Assembly: GCF_022878925.1 (NCBI RefSeq)
Contig: NZ_CP084634.1
Coordinates: 1 to 54,136 of the forward strand
From: Caballeronia sp. TF1N1
Lineage (GTDB): Bacteria; Pseudomonadota; Gammaproteobacteria; Burkholderiales; Burkholderiaceae
Direction: 5' to 3'
Length of the DNA stretch: 54,136 bases
A program made the translations under genes and the position numbers. Shown piece by piece: positions 1 to 8,644 of the stretch (within the stretch, counting starts at the first letter, position 1; every line of letters starts with the position of its first letter). The notes beneath the pieces are model-generated. The model did no database searches. It worked only from the letters and a program-made list of their open reading frames with translations, and had not been told where the DNA came from.

Positions 1-362
1 AAGGAAGCACCGCTCTTCTCGACGGTGTGCGCCGGTTCGTCAACGTCCGCGACCTCGATATTGACCTGATCGACCGCATCAATCCGTTCGAGGCGGCTTA
101 TGCAGTGCTCGCCAAGGCGATGGACGAAAAATCTCTGCGTCAGGTGCAAGCCAGCATTGCCGCGAAAAAGGTGTCGATCTCCGAGGAAGACGCCCGCGAG
201 CTGGCCAAGCGGGCACTGATGTTCAAGAACGAGCGGGGCCGGCTGCCCGATATCAACTCTGCCGACGCGTGGGAGAAGCGTATGGCCGAGGGCGTGGCCG
301 CGCTGGCGCGTTACCGTGCGCAGGCCAAGGCGAAGGCAAATGGAGAGGTTGCCAATGGCTGA
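1..362 (+). CDS. SF2 helicase, C-terminal part (continues from 52369-54136)
   Basis: This frame is open to the left edge. The last base of the window plus bases 1-2 make one codon, after which the frame at position 3 continues without a break, so this is the C-terminal 119 residues of the helicase that begins at 52369. Joined, the protein is about 709 residues. The part seen here is helical and charged, without helicase motifs, and ends in an Ala/Lys-rich tail. It overlaps the start of the GIY-YIG gene by 8 bases, indicating translational coupling. A GTG at 27 could be taken for a start, but the frame runs through it. Confidence 0.85.
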   Translation, partial: GSTALLDGVRRFVNVRDLDIDLIDRINPFEAAYAVLAKAMDEKSLRQVQASIAAKKVSISEEDARELAKRALMFKNERGRLPDINSADAWEKRMAEGVAALARYRAQAKAKANGEVANG

Positions 363-1548
363 TTTTGACGATGACGCGTTGCTGGAGGCCCTGGGGGTCG
401 AGGCCGCGCCCCTGAAAGCGTCGAGCCATACTCCGCGCGAAGAGCGCATCATCGCTGGCTTCGAGGACATCCTGCGTTTTTACGTAGAGCATGGTCGGGC
501 ACCCCAGCACGGCGAAGATCGCGATATCTTCGAGCGCCTGTACGCCGTGCGCCTGGACCAATTGCGGAAGCTGCCGGAAGCGAAAGCACTTCTGGCGGAT
601 ATGGATAGCGCCAACCTGCTATCGGGGGCTGCCGCTACCGTGGTGAATGTCGACGAACTTGACGAGGACGCACTGCTCGCCGAACTCGGGGTGTCCGACG
701 AACCGGCGGAAAACGATATTACTAGCCTGCGCAACGTGCGGTCCTATGAAGCGCGCCGTGCCGCCGAAGAGATCGCCAACCGCACACGTTGTGCGGACTT
801 CGAAAAATTCGAACCGCTGTTTGAGCGGGTTCAGCAGGAGATCAAGGCCGGAGAGCGCAAAATCATCAAGCTCGAAACGCGCTCCCTAGACGAGATTCAG
901 AAAGGCACGTTTTTCGTCGTTGGCGGGCAGACAGCCTATATCGCGGAAGAGAAGGGCGAGTTCACAACCGACTATGACCGACGCGACATGCGTTTGCGCG
1001 TTATTTACGATAACGGCACCGAAAGCGAGGTTTTGCAACGGTCGTTTCAGCGAGCTCTCCACCTTGATAAAATTGCAAGGCTCATTACCGAGCCTGCTGT
1101 TGGCCCTCTTTTTGGAGATGTCCCCGAACAGGAGGACATTGAGAGCGGAACAATCTATGTCCTTCGTAGCTTGTCGAACAATCCGTATGTCGCGGAGCAC
1201 CGCGAGGTCATCCACAAGATTGGAGTGACGGGCGGCAAAGTGTCAGCCCGCGTCGCCGGTGCATCGAAAGACGCAACCTACCTTTTAGCCGACGTTGAGG
1301 TCATAGCAGAGTACAAGCTGCACAACATCAATCGGGCACGGATGGAGAACCTCTTCCATCGCCTGTTCGGCGCGGCGCAGATCGACCTGACCATCAATGA
1401 TCGTTTCGGCAATCCAGTGAAGCCTAAAGAGTGGTTTCTCGTTCCGCTCCATGTCATTGACGAAGCAGTAAAGCGCATCATCGACGGTACAATCATCTCT
1501 ATGGTGTACGACCAGCAAACAGCTCAGCTGCAAAAGGCACCGAAATAA
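355..1548 (+). CDS. GIY-YIG nuclease family protein of the defence operon
   Basis: A 397-residue protein. The C-terminal third carries the GIY-YIG core of the T5orf172/Mug113 type: a GTIYVLR strand near residue 265, a KIGVTGG stretch near 288, and a downstream Asn/Glu-rich helix (residues NINRARMENLFHRLFG). The N-terminal part has two short acidic repeats, DDDALLEALGV and DEDALLAELGV, that resemble each other and may be docking segments. ATG 355 lies inside the end of the helicase gene, so the two are co-translated. Family knowledge: GIY-YIG domains cut one DNA strand using a Tyr, Arg and Glu. Inference: it is the nuclease subunit of a restriction-like complex with the upstream helicase and methyltransferase. 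Confidence 0.8.
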   Translation: MADFDDDALLEALGVEAAPLKASSHTPREERIIAGFEDILRFYVEHGRAPQHGEDRDIFERLYAVRLDQLRKLPEAKALLADMDSANLLSGAAATVVNVDELDEDALLAELGVSDEPAENDITSLRNVRSYEARRAAEEIANRTRCADFEKFEPLFERVQQEIKAGERKIIKLETRSLDEIQKGTFFVVGGQTAYIAEEKGEFTTDYDRRDMRLRVIYDNGTESEVLQRSFQRALHLDKIARLITEPAVGPLFGDVPEQEDIESGTIYVLRSLSNNPYVAEHREVIHKIGVTGGKVSARVAGASKDATYLLADVEVIAEYKLHNINRARMENLFHRLFGAAQIDLTINDRFGNPVKPKEWFLVPLHVIDEAVKRIIDGTIISMVYDQQTAQLQKAPK

Positions 1549-1581
1549 TTCTGCATCCAGGGAGCGGTCAAACACAGCCCG

Positions 1582-1606
1582 AGGTTCCGTCCATGCGTCG
1601 GAACCT
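1582..1606. terminator. Hairpin between convergent genes
   Basis: Arms AGGTTCCG and CGGAACCT (8 bp, perfect) around a 9-base loop lie between the ends of the GIY-YIG gene and the convergent PHP-SMC gene. There is no T-run, so a terminator role is only suggested by position. Confidence 0.35.
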
Positions 1607-1636
1607 TGAACTGTCGCTTTGCATGTTGTGAATAAC

Positions 1637-4612
1637 TTAAATCACAACACGTAGCCGTTTGGCGCGCTCTTTGAAAGCATGCTCTCCACCTTCCAGAATA
1701 TCGCACACGCGCTGCCGGATTCGCTTATTCTCCAGCCCCCCCATTTCGTACTGTATAACAGGCAGTTGTGCGGGCTTGTGCTGCCCGGAACTCGCGACGA
1801 TCACCTGATCCGCGTCAGTATTAACGACAAGATTTGCGTTGTGAGTCACGATGATGATCTGCCGGCGTCGCTTTGCTTCTCGGAAACGAGTGACCAACTC
1901 GTCGAAGATAGATTGCGGATCCAGGTTTTCCTCGGGCTGATCAATGATCAGCGGCCGATCGTCCGTCCCATCGATAGCCAGGTAAAGCAAAAGCAGAACG
2001 ATACCACGCGTTCCAGGGGATAGCTGTTCAATATCCACTCCGTCATATTGGAGGCCGTAACCAACAGATATATGGTCCGTGCTCAGGAGCCAATCTGATA
2101 CACGCTTCGCCCAGTCGCGTTTGTTTTCACCCTCGGGCATATGTAACCGAAGGTCTGCCTCATTAGTCTTTACAAACTCAAGCACGGCCGCTGAGGCTGT
2201 CGGGGCATCACCAGACTCCCATGTCTGCAGGAGCTTTAAGTGTGCGCGTTGGAAAAGACTCCCGCGGCCTTGAAAAGGTCCATTTCGTCTCAAATCCAGC
2301 AGAGATTCGCCGGTGGCAGCCCACTTTTCTAGGTCTACAGTACGACGTATCGAGAAAGATAGCTTTGAAAGGGACCCTCCCGCTTCTTCGATCCTTGCCT
2401 TGATCGGGGCGTATAGGATAGCTAGCTGCGCCTCCTCTTCAACAATAGCCTCATAGACCGCCGCATACGCCTCTCGGCGCGCTTTTATCAGCTTCGTTAT
2501 TCTCTCTTCAGCGCTTTTTGCCCGCTCAATGTTCTGATTTATTTTAGTTAAAACGCCTTCAGCCTTAGTAATCTTATCTGACAGTGCATTGAACCGTCGC
2601 GTATTTTGAACGTCAATGCCCACAAGTCTTTTCAGCCTTTCCCGTTCCCGTTCAAGTACCGCGAGGGGGTGCGTAAGCAGTTGAACGTCCTCAGCTATCA
2701 AAGGCGCCTCAGGATTGGCTTCTGTATCTACATTTGTCGCGACGCCTTGTAACTTTAAAACTTCCTTTTGCGCCTCAGCAACGCGGGTGACCAGTATTGA
2801 ATCGACCTCTCCCACGAAATCGATTTTGAACTGCTTCCAGTCTTCCTTCGAAAGACCGCTTTCAGATCGTTCGAGCTGCATAGTCTGTACTAACAACGGC
2901 GCTTCGCGCTCGCGGAAATTTGCAACATCCGTTTCAAGCAGTTCGAGCGCACGTAGCTTTAGCTTTGCCTGATTGACCTCCTGCTGCTTCATGTCAACCG
3001 CATTTGAGACCAGCTCAAGCCGACTGGCGCGCTCTACATTCCCTTTTCCAACAAGCGCCATGCGGTCTTTTTTGTCTTTGTCGATTGCCTTTCGGCGCTC
3101 GTCCCGATCTTTTTCAAGATGCGGCAAACTATCCTTTAGTGCGCGCTCTTCGGTAAGTTCAAGCGAGGCCTTTTCCAATGCCAGCTGATTTCGCCGGCGC
3201 TTTTGTCGAGAACTTTCCAGACGTTTCAGCAGCAGCTCTTTAAAGTCACTCGCGCCCAGCCTATCAGAAGCAGGATGAGCATTAAAAATGACTCGTTCGA
3301 TTTCATCAATTAGTTCGTCATTTGGACCGTCCGATGAGCAGAGCTGATCTACAAATTGCTGGGAAAGATATTGAACATGCGGGTGATCAAGAAGTTCCTC
3401 CATCCCAGTCATCGTCAGGCCGTTATAAGTATCGTCTCCCTCGGCCCAGCGTAACCGCGCTTCGCTATTCCGAAGAAAATCTTTTGCTCTTGAAATGAAC
3501 GATTTTTCATTGAGACGTTGAGAGAGGGCCAAACCGCCGGCCGCAATAATATCGGCGAGCGCTGTTTTTCCCGACCCTCGGGCGCCAATGATGGCCACCA
3601 GGCCGGAATTTAGTTCGATCCGGCTTTGATACAGCCAAGGCGCGTTCGTGACCTCTACTGACTTGATAATGTTTCCGTTAAGGGCGCCGAGCGGAGGCTC
3701 TTCGCCAATAAATACACGTTGACTTGGTTCAAGGCAGAGTTGCCGCAACGTTTCATATACGAGATCGCCCTTGACCCAGCAGAAACGGTTTGAGTCGGGC
3801 TTGCCGACCTTCGTAACGGTATGAGCATCCGAACCATGCAAACAGGGTTTTGGGCCCCCATATTTTTCAGTCAACTCAGCCACTGAGATTTTTTCGTGAC
3901 CTAACCAAAAGCTTGATTGCTTAGGGTTTCCGCTAAAAATTATGTGTGCAAAACGCTCAATTTCGGTTCTTAGCGCGGCAAACGACGCCTCTTCATCGCG
4001 TAGTCCTGAGGTTCCGTCTTTCTCTCCACCTGCGACGGCGATAAGGACGTTGGCCCGAGCCCAATCCGAGGTTTCAAGGGCACGTTTTAGATTCTCCAGC
4101 GTGACCTTGAATTGGTTCGCCCCGGCACGTCGGGCAGCGTTATCATCGACAGCTTTTGGATCGTGAGCGCGACCGAGGCGGATAAGATCGTCGCGGTCGC
4201 AGCGGTATGTCTCGCCCAGATAGGAGAATTTCAATTCACGAAGGAACCGATGGATACGTTCGACATGGTTATGGTCATCTGGGCGGAAAAGCAGATGCAA
4301 ATTTATAGCCGAAGCTCGCGAAGTTTCAATTGTTAACCGCAGTTCGACGTTCGGAAAGATAAGTCCGACACTCGCGAGATTCCCCTTTGCCTTCAGTTCT
4401 ACAGCTCGCTCGTAGCCCTCTATTCCATAATAATCAGTAATGCCCATCGCACGAATGGGCGGATCGCACGCCTCGACGGCGGCGAGGAACTCCATCCAAG
4501 GATCCTTTCCTCCGTATTGATCGTTGAGCGCAGTGCCCGGGACGTGTATATGCGGATCCCATCTGTGCCATTCCGATCCTCGGGCGCTCTCTACGCTGAA
4601 GGGTTTCTTCAT
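1637..4612 (-). CDS. PHP domain-SMC-like ATPase (TrlF family)
   Basis: A 991-residue protein. Residues 1-300 look like a PHP phosphoesterase domain: HIH at 21-23, GITDY near 57-61, HGSDAH at 259-264, all candidate metal ligands. An SMC/ABC-type ATPase follows: Walker A GARGSGKT at 343-350, a long Lys/Glu/Arg coiled coil (about 430-720), signature LSPGTRG near 865, Walker B PLIIDQPEENLD near 890 and a switch histidine in IIVTHN. This PHP plus SMC order is that of TrlF-family ATPases, often found beside restriction genes. Inference: an ATP-driven DNA-sensing nuclease or phosphatase. It is convergent with the GIY-YIG gene and so not in the same transcript. ATG at 4612 is preceded by an AT-rich stretch. 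Confidence 0.8.
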   Translation of the reverse strand: MKKPFSVESARGSEWHRWDPHIHVPGTALNDQYGGKDPWMEFLAAVEACDPPIRAMGITDYYGIEGYERAVELKAKGNLASVGLIFPNVELRLTIETSRASAINLHLLFRPDDHNHVERIHRFLRELKFSYLGETYRCDRDDLIRLGRAHDPKAVDDNAARRAGANQFKVTLENLKRALETSDWARANVLIAVAGGEKDGTSGLRDEEASFAALRTEIERFAHIIFSGNPKQSSFWLGHEKISVAELTEKYGGPKPCLHGSDAHTVTKVGKPDSNRFCWVKGDLVYETLRQLCLEPSQRVFIGEEPPLGALNGNIIKSVEVTNAPWLYQSRIELNSGLVAIIGARGSGKTALADIIAAGGLALSQRLNEKSFISRAKDFLRNSEARLRWAEGDDTYNGLTMTGMEELLDHPHVQYLSQQFVDQLCSSDGPNDELIDEIERVIFNAHPASDRLGASDFKELLLKRLESSRQKRRRNQLALEKASLELTEERALKDSLPHLEKDRDERRKAIDKDKKDRMALVGKGNVERASRLELVSNAVDMKQQEVNQAKLKLRALELLETDVANFREREAPLLVQTMQLERSESGLSKEDWKQFKIDFVGEVDSILVTRVAEAQKEVLKLQGVATNVDTEANPEAPLIAEDVQLLTHPLAVLERERERLKRLVGIDVQNTRRFNALSDKITKAEGVLTKINQNIERAKSAEERITKLIKARREAYAAVYEAIVEEEAQLAILYAPIKARIEEAGGSLSKLSFSIRRTVDLEKWAATGESLLDLRRNGPFQGRGSLFQRAHLKLLQTWESGDAPTASAAVLEFVKTNEADLRLHMPEGENKRDWAKRVSDWLLSTDHISVGYGLQYDGVDIEQLSPGTRGIVLLLLYLAIDGTDDRPLIIDQPEENLDPQSIFDELVTRFREAKRRRQIIIVTHNANLVVNTDADQVIVASSGQHKPAQLPVIQYEMGGLENKRIRQRVCDILEGGEHAFKERAKRLRVVI

Positions 4613-4693
4613 ATTTATTGATCCAGATTAATAGCAGCAATCTCTCTAAGAGGTGTTGCACCTACCTCAGGCCTAATGATTTTTTGCAGGATG

Positions 4694-5668
4694 TCAATCT
4701 AACTGGGAAATTACATTAGATATGCGTTCAACGGTGTTGCGGGTAACGCTGCGTCTACGTCGATCGTAGATTAGCGTTGTTTTAGGATCGGAGTGGCCGG
4801 CCAAATATTGAACGTCTTCGAGCGGCACGTCCTGTTTGAGTAGGTCGGTCACTACCGCTACCCGAAAGCTATGGGGGGAGAACTCTGTGGAAAGAGTTGC
4901 GTGATTTAGTCTCCGCTTCATCATCCGGCGAATATCTTGTTCGGCGAAGGGTGCAGCCGTCAAATTCTTCCGGCGCCCAGGCGATGCTCTAAACAGAGGG
5001 GCAGTTTTAGCATCGTCCAAAACTCCGGCCGCTTCCATATATGCGATTAGGCAAGTTCGCAGATCATGACGGACTGGTATGTCCCGCTGCTTGCCGCCTT
5101 TCTCATTGAAACGAATGCTCCACTGTTCGCCGTGCCTGCGCACGTCGCCCATTTGTAGTTTGGCGACGGCGCCAACGCGCGCGCCAGTATAAGCGAGCGT
5201 AAGTAGTACGGCTCGGTCACGCAGGCCGATGACATCACTCGTGTCTAGAGCCTTAAAAAGTTTCCGAGACTGGTTAGTGTCTAATTCGGCCGTTTTTCCT
5301 TCTACAATGCGATGCTTAATGCCGCGCACTGATGCAAACGAATTGAGCGGCACAGCGTGCCTGGTGACCAGAACATCAAAATAATGCCGTAAAGCCGCCA
5401 GTGCCTGGTTTTTTGTCGGCGTCGATCCCGTCAATTGACCAAAATATTCGCCTGCGTCGCCCGGCGTGATGAGATGCAGTTCTTTGCCGCGTTCATCCAA
5501 CCAGGTCAGAAAATTTCGGACGATCCGGCCGTAAGCGCGCCGCGTGTGCTCATTGTTGAGCATTGCCTTGAAATACTCTTCGGTCGCGAACTTCGCATTC
5601 GCGCCGGCGCGTTCGAGGACTGCCGGTAGAGGCTGGTTCACCGACCAAGGAACTAGATCTTTTCCCAT
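4694..5668 (-). CDS. Tyrosine recombinase (XerC/D-like)
   Basis: A 324-residue protein of normal length for the family. The N-terminal SAM-like DNA-binding domain spans about residues 25-105. The catalytic domain has Arg164 (TGARVGA), Lys193 (GGKQRD), His266-x-x-Arg269 (HSFR), His292 (GHSDPKTT) and Tyr301 (YDRR), a complete active site. A dif-like inverted repeat with a 6-bp spacer lies 26 bp upstream of the start. Inference: site-specific resolution of plasmid dimers, as in Cre/lox-type plasmid systems. Integration of a mobile element is the alternative, but no second att copy was seen. Confidence 0.9.
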   Translation of the reverse strand: MGKDLVPWSVNQPLPAVLERAGANAKFATEEYFKAMLNNEHTRRAYGRIVRNFLTWLDERGKELHLITPGDAGEYFGQLTGSTPTKNQALAALRHYFDVLVTRHAVPLNSFASVRGIKHRIVEGKTAELDTNQSRKLFKALDTSDVIGLRDRAVLLTLAYTGARVGAVAKLQMGDVRRHGEQWSIRFNEKGGKQRDIPVRHDLRTCLIAYMEAAGVLDDAKTAPLFRASPGRRKNLTAAPFAEQDIRRMMKRRLNHATLSTEFSPHSFRVAVVTDLLKQDVPLEDVQYLAGHSDPKTTLIYDRRRRSVTRNTVERISNVISQLD

Positions 5669-5693
5669 ATTTGTTCTGTCCCCCGTTGATCAC

Positions 5694-5727
5694 CTTATGA
5701 ACGATAACATACTTTATCGTTCATAAG
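5694..5727. other. dif-like recombination site of the tyrosine recombinase
   Basis: Two perfect 14-bp inverted arms (CTTATGAACGATAA at 5694-5707 and TTATCGTTCATAAG at 5714-5727) flank a 6-bp spacer CATACT. The layout, with arms ending ATAA and starting TTAT around 6 bp, is that of XerC/XerD dif core sites. It sits just upstream of the recombinase gene, so it could also serve as its operator. Confidence 0.6.
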
Positions 5728-5906
5728 TCATCAAGGCCGGGGTAGGGGCCTCAACATCGGAAAAATCGTCAATCAAGTGCGTGCTTTTACAGAATACAGA
5801 CACCGGCTTTCATTTCCATGGTGACCTTGTATTAAAACGACCCCGACATATGATTGAACGGCTGGGCTTTACCATTCAGAAAAACAGTCGCCTTACGAGG
5901 TCGAAC

Positions 5907-6449
5907 ATGAAGCGGATGCTTGTTGCCTTTGCGTTAATCGCCGCTACGGCCATCCCTTGCATCTCGCAGGCCCAGAGCCAGAAGGTTAAGGAAGCCGTCG
6001 CGACCGTGAAAGAGCTGTGCCTTTCTGGCAATGAATACGATCTCAAGGCTGATGCCAAAGGCAACTTGACACTGACTAAACTCATGCCTGGCGGCGAAGG
6101 TGAGATTTCCGTCAATGCTCGCCAGAGCGCCGGTGCCGCTGCCATCTTCGATGACAAGTTACGCATCATTGCTGACAAGGAGGTGCGAGACTGCATTAAG
6201 CCGTACATTAAACAAATTATGGACTCCATATTGAACGAGAAGCCGGCCGAGAAACCGGTTTCAGAGAATGTTCAACCGAATTTTCCGACCGGTACAGTGC
6301 TCGTGGGATGCGGATGTTGGGGTTTTATGATTGCGGGGCAAACCGCTCCCGCTCCCGTTTGCGCCACACATCAACAAGTTGCGTTGCCGTGTATAGGGGT
6401 TGGAGTCTGCCCTACTGGCGGCGCACCCTGGGGCACCCAATGTTCTTAA
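5907..6449 (+). CDS. Secreted small protein of unknown function
   Basis: A 180-residue protein starting with a clear Sec signal peptide (MKRMLVAFALIAATAIP...SQAQS). The mature part contains DLKADAKGNLTLTK and a Cys/Gly/Pro-rich C-terminus (GCGCWGF, GVGVCPTGG) with about five cysteines, likely disulfide-bonded in the periplasm. ATG 5907 is chosen over the upstream in-frame start because the signal peptide begins there and a GAGG lies just before it. Function not recognised. Confidence 0.6.
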   Translation: MKRMLVAFALIAATAIPCISQAQSQKVKEAVATVKELCLSGNEYDLKADAKGNLTLTKLMPGGEGEISVNARQSAGAAAIFDDKLRIIADKEVRDCIKPYIKQIMDSILNEKPAEKPVSENVQPNFPTGTVLVGCGCWGFMIAGQTAPAPVCATHQQVALPCIGVGVCPTGGAPWGTQCS

Positions 6450-6480
6450 GCTTAGTGTGCGAACAACCAGGCTATCGGAC

Positions 6481-7017
6481 TTAAAGTTGATTTGCCGCCT
6501 TCAGGGCGGCCGCGATTGTCCTGAGCGAGATCACCATCGGTATCGGAAGTCCGTCCGGTACGCCCACCAAGCGCTCCGCGCCTCTTGCCACATACCAGTC
6601 CGCCACGCTTTCGTTCTTAGCGTCGATAAAAAGTGCGACGCCGCCGACTTCGCCGGCAACCTTGATGCATCGGCGCCCGGCCGCAAGAATCAATTGTGTA
6701 CCCAGACCATTCCCGCTAACGCTTTTATCGATCGCCAGGCGCGCCAGTCGGAAACCTGGAACTGGATGGCGCGGTAGGCCCTTTCGCGCTGCTTCTGGAG
6801 TCTGCTCATAAAGAGCTGAACAAGGGGCCAATGTGTAATAGCCAATGATCCGGTCGCCCTCGTCTTCGATCGCGAGGAATGTCTTCGCACCGCCGTTCTC
6901 GTGGTTTTGTCGCGCGTATTTCTTGAGATAGAGGTTCAGCTCGTCTTCGCCGCAGTCGAAGCCGCCGCGATCGTGCTGCTTGCCTATCGCTTCTTCATGC
7001 CAGGCCGGAACAATCAT
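6481..7017 (-). CDS. tacT: GNAT-family toxin (TacT-like)
   Basis: A 178-residue GNAT acetyltransferase. The acetyl-CoA loop SGNGLG lies at 101-106 after LARLAIDKS, and the catalytic tyrosine is probably in ADWYVARG near 142. Family knowledge: TacT-type toxins acetylate aminoacyl-tRNA and stop translation. The start codon overlaps the end of the DUF1778 antitoxin gene by 4 bases, the standard arrangement. Full length, no visible defect. Confidence 0.88.
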   Translation of the reverse strand: MIVPAWHEEAIGKQHDRGGFDCGEDELNLYLKKYARQNHENGGAKTFLAIEDEGDRIIGYYTLAPCSALYEQTPEAARKGLPRHPVPGFRLARLAIDKSVSGNGLGTQLILAAGRRCIKVAGEVGGVALFIDAKNESVADWYVARGAERLVGVPDGLPIPMVISLRTIAAALKAANQL

Positions 7018-7292
7018 GCCGGTTTTGGCATCGCCTTCGCGGCGGCAAGCAGTTTCCCGTTCGGTTCAGGCGGATTTTCTAGTAGATCCAGTACCCGCAG
7101 GTAACTGTCCTCCGACAGCTTGATCTGCTCTGCTGCAGCGATCACAGCATCTGCCTCGCGCAGCGCGGCCTGGGTCACAAAGCTCGTCAGGTCGACATGA
7201 TTCAGGCTGGCTGCACGCGTCAGGCGCGACTTCACGTCGGGTGGCACCCTCAGGTTCATTCTTTGGTTATCGTCAATAGCGGTGCGCGGCAT
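7014..7292 (-). CDS. tacA: DUF1778 ribbon-helix-helix antitoxin (TacA-like)
   Basis: A 92-residue protein. The N-terminal RHH segment (RMNLRVPPDVKSRLTRAAS) is followed by a C-terminal toxin-neutralising tail (DLLENPPEPNGKLLAAAK). The start at 7292 is chosen because GGAGG lies 7 bases before it. Antitoxins of this family repress their own operon. A perfect palindrome at 7335-7358, about 45 bp upstream, is the likely operator. Confidence 0.87.
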   Translation of the reverse strand: MPRTAIDDNQRMNLRVPPDVKSRLTRAASLNHVDLTSFVTQAALREADAVIAAAEQIKLSEDSYLRVLDLLENPPEPNGKLLAAAKAMPKPA

Positions 7293-7334
7293 CACAACCT
7301 CCTTCATACAATCGTACGTATTCAAAGTGTACAT

Positions 7335-7358
7335 CATATTGACGAACTCGTCAATATG
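7335..7358. promoter_or_regulatory. Palindromic operator upstream of tacAT
   Basis: Perfect 11-bp arms CATATTGACGA and TCGTCAATATG separated by 2 bases, in the gap between tacA and the divergent gene at 7411. A likely TacA-TacT binding site controlling one or both directions. Confidence 0.55.
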
Positions 7359-7410
7359 TGCGCATTCAAGGCGTACAATACTTTGTGCGTTATATCGTTA
7401 GGGGTGAAAT

Positions 7411-8034
7411 TTGGCTTTAGAAACACTCGACCTTCTGAAGATCGTAGGCTCCTCCGCCGTCGTTGCGGCAATCGTCAATGGAGGGTTTTCTTTTTGGCGA
7501 GACCATGAAGCGGCAGAGCGTGAACAGAATGCTGCGATATATGACGCCATCAAGGCGCTCGAACAATACAGTCGCGCTTGTTTACAGATGATCTATATAG
7601 ACTCTGAGGCACAGGAGGAAGCTGGAAGGCTGCATGACTTAGATCCTTTAAATCGTGTGCGCCTGCCGGCTTTCGATTATCCAGACACCATCGGATGGAA
7701 ATGGATAAAACCACGCACGGCATCACCTCTCCTCGAATTCAAGAATGCGAGAGAAGCAAGCGCAAGAAGCATTAGGATCAGCGCCGATTACGATGATCAA
7801 TTTGTCGTCTGCGACAACATCACGTCTGCCTGCGCTACTTTAGGCCTTAGAGCTTGGGCCCTCGGAAGTGTGATCCGCAAAGAATCAGGATGGCCGTCGG
7901 CGGAATTGCATGACGGTGAAGACAATATGCTTCACGCGTTTAATGAATTATTAAAAAAACGCGCTGAACGAAAGATTGCATTAGAAGCAAAGTGGGCGGC
8001 TTTGCATTCCAAAACGGTTCCGGATGGACTGTAG
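7411..8034 (+). CDS. Hypothetical membrane-anchored protein
   Basis: A 207-residue protein with one N-terminal hydrophobic segment (IVGSSAVVAAIVNGGFSF, about 10-27), then a soluble region rich in charged helices (EFKNAREASARS, LLKKRAERKIALEAK). The start is TTG at 7411, with GGGGTG a few bases before it. Transcribed away from tacAT across the palindrome. Function not recognised. Confidence 0.55.
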   Translation: MALETLDLLKIVGSSAVVAAIVNGGFSFWRDHEAAEREQNAAIYDAIKALEQYSRACLQMIYIDSEAQEEAGRLHDLDPLNRVRLPAFDYPDTIGWKWIKPRTASPLLEFKNAREASARSIRISADYDDQFVVCDNITSACATLGLRAWALGSVIRKESGWPSAELHDGEDNMLHAFNELLKKRAERKIALEAKWAALHSKTVPDGL

Positions 8035-8317
8035 GCGCCCGACCTGCGGCCGGGCAACACCTGCCTGATACCCTCCTCAACATCGTCATCGGAATACGGC
8101 CCTTAACGCTCAAAATCCACGTTGTGATCCTTAATTTCAGGCGATACACCATACGCACGCCTACGGCGAGGCGAGAGCGCCCGCGAGACAAAGATTTCTG
8201 CCGCTCTTTGCTCGTTTCCGACACACTACAGAAGCGACTACAAATTGAACTTCAAAGCCGCAATTTCGATGGAAAATATACTACACTGCGTAATCATCGA
8301 CATTGCCGGAGACGACC

Positions 8318-8644
8318 ATGGCGGCCCCCATATCCTTGCGGCTTTCGGACGCGAAATGGCGTGAATATTCGGAGCAGGCGCAAGCCGCAGGCATCGGCCT
8401 ATCGACCTATCTTCGCCGTCGTCTCGAGGGTGGCGACGACCTGATCGAGCAACTGACAGCGATTAGGCGGATGATTATTCAGTCTCAAAAAACGACAGAA
8501 AAAGGCGAAGAAAAGCCACTCGATAATATGCTGGTCGAAATGCTTCTTTTGCTTCGCATCGCAGTAGGCGAGGCCAAAATGGGCGTCGTCCATGGTGAAT
8601 TGCGCCGTCAAGGTTTGCAGGTTTGGACGGGAGAAAAGCCATGA
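8318..8644 (+). CDS. RHH relaxosome accessory protein (MobC/TraJ-like)
   Basis: A 108-residue protein. The N-terminal segment (SLRLSDAKWREYSEQAQAAG, then LSTYLRRRL) fits a ribbon-helix-helix DNA-binding fold of mobilization accessory proteins. The C-terminal half is helical. ATG 8318 has GGAG 7 bases upstream. Its stop overlaps the start of the coupling ATPase by 4 bases, so the pair came from a conjugation operon. Probably bound an oriT that may lie in 8035-8317 or may be lost. Confidence 0.6.
   Translation: MAAPISLRLSDAKWREYSEQAQAAGIGLSTYLRRRLEGGDDLIEQLTAIRRMIIQSQKTTEKGEEKPLDNMLVEMLLLLRIAVGEAKMGVVHGELRRQGLQVWTGEKP

Noticed and set aside
8035..8317. oriT for the truncated transfer operon
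   Set aside because: A short GCCCG/CGGGC hairpin is present, but no nic-like sequence or relaxase gene for this module is left, so no oriT is called.
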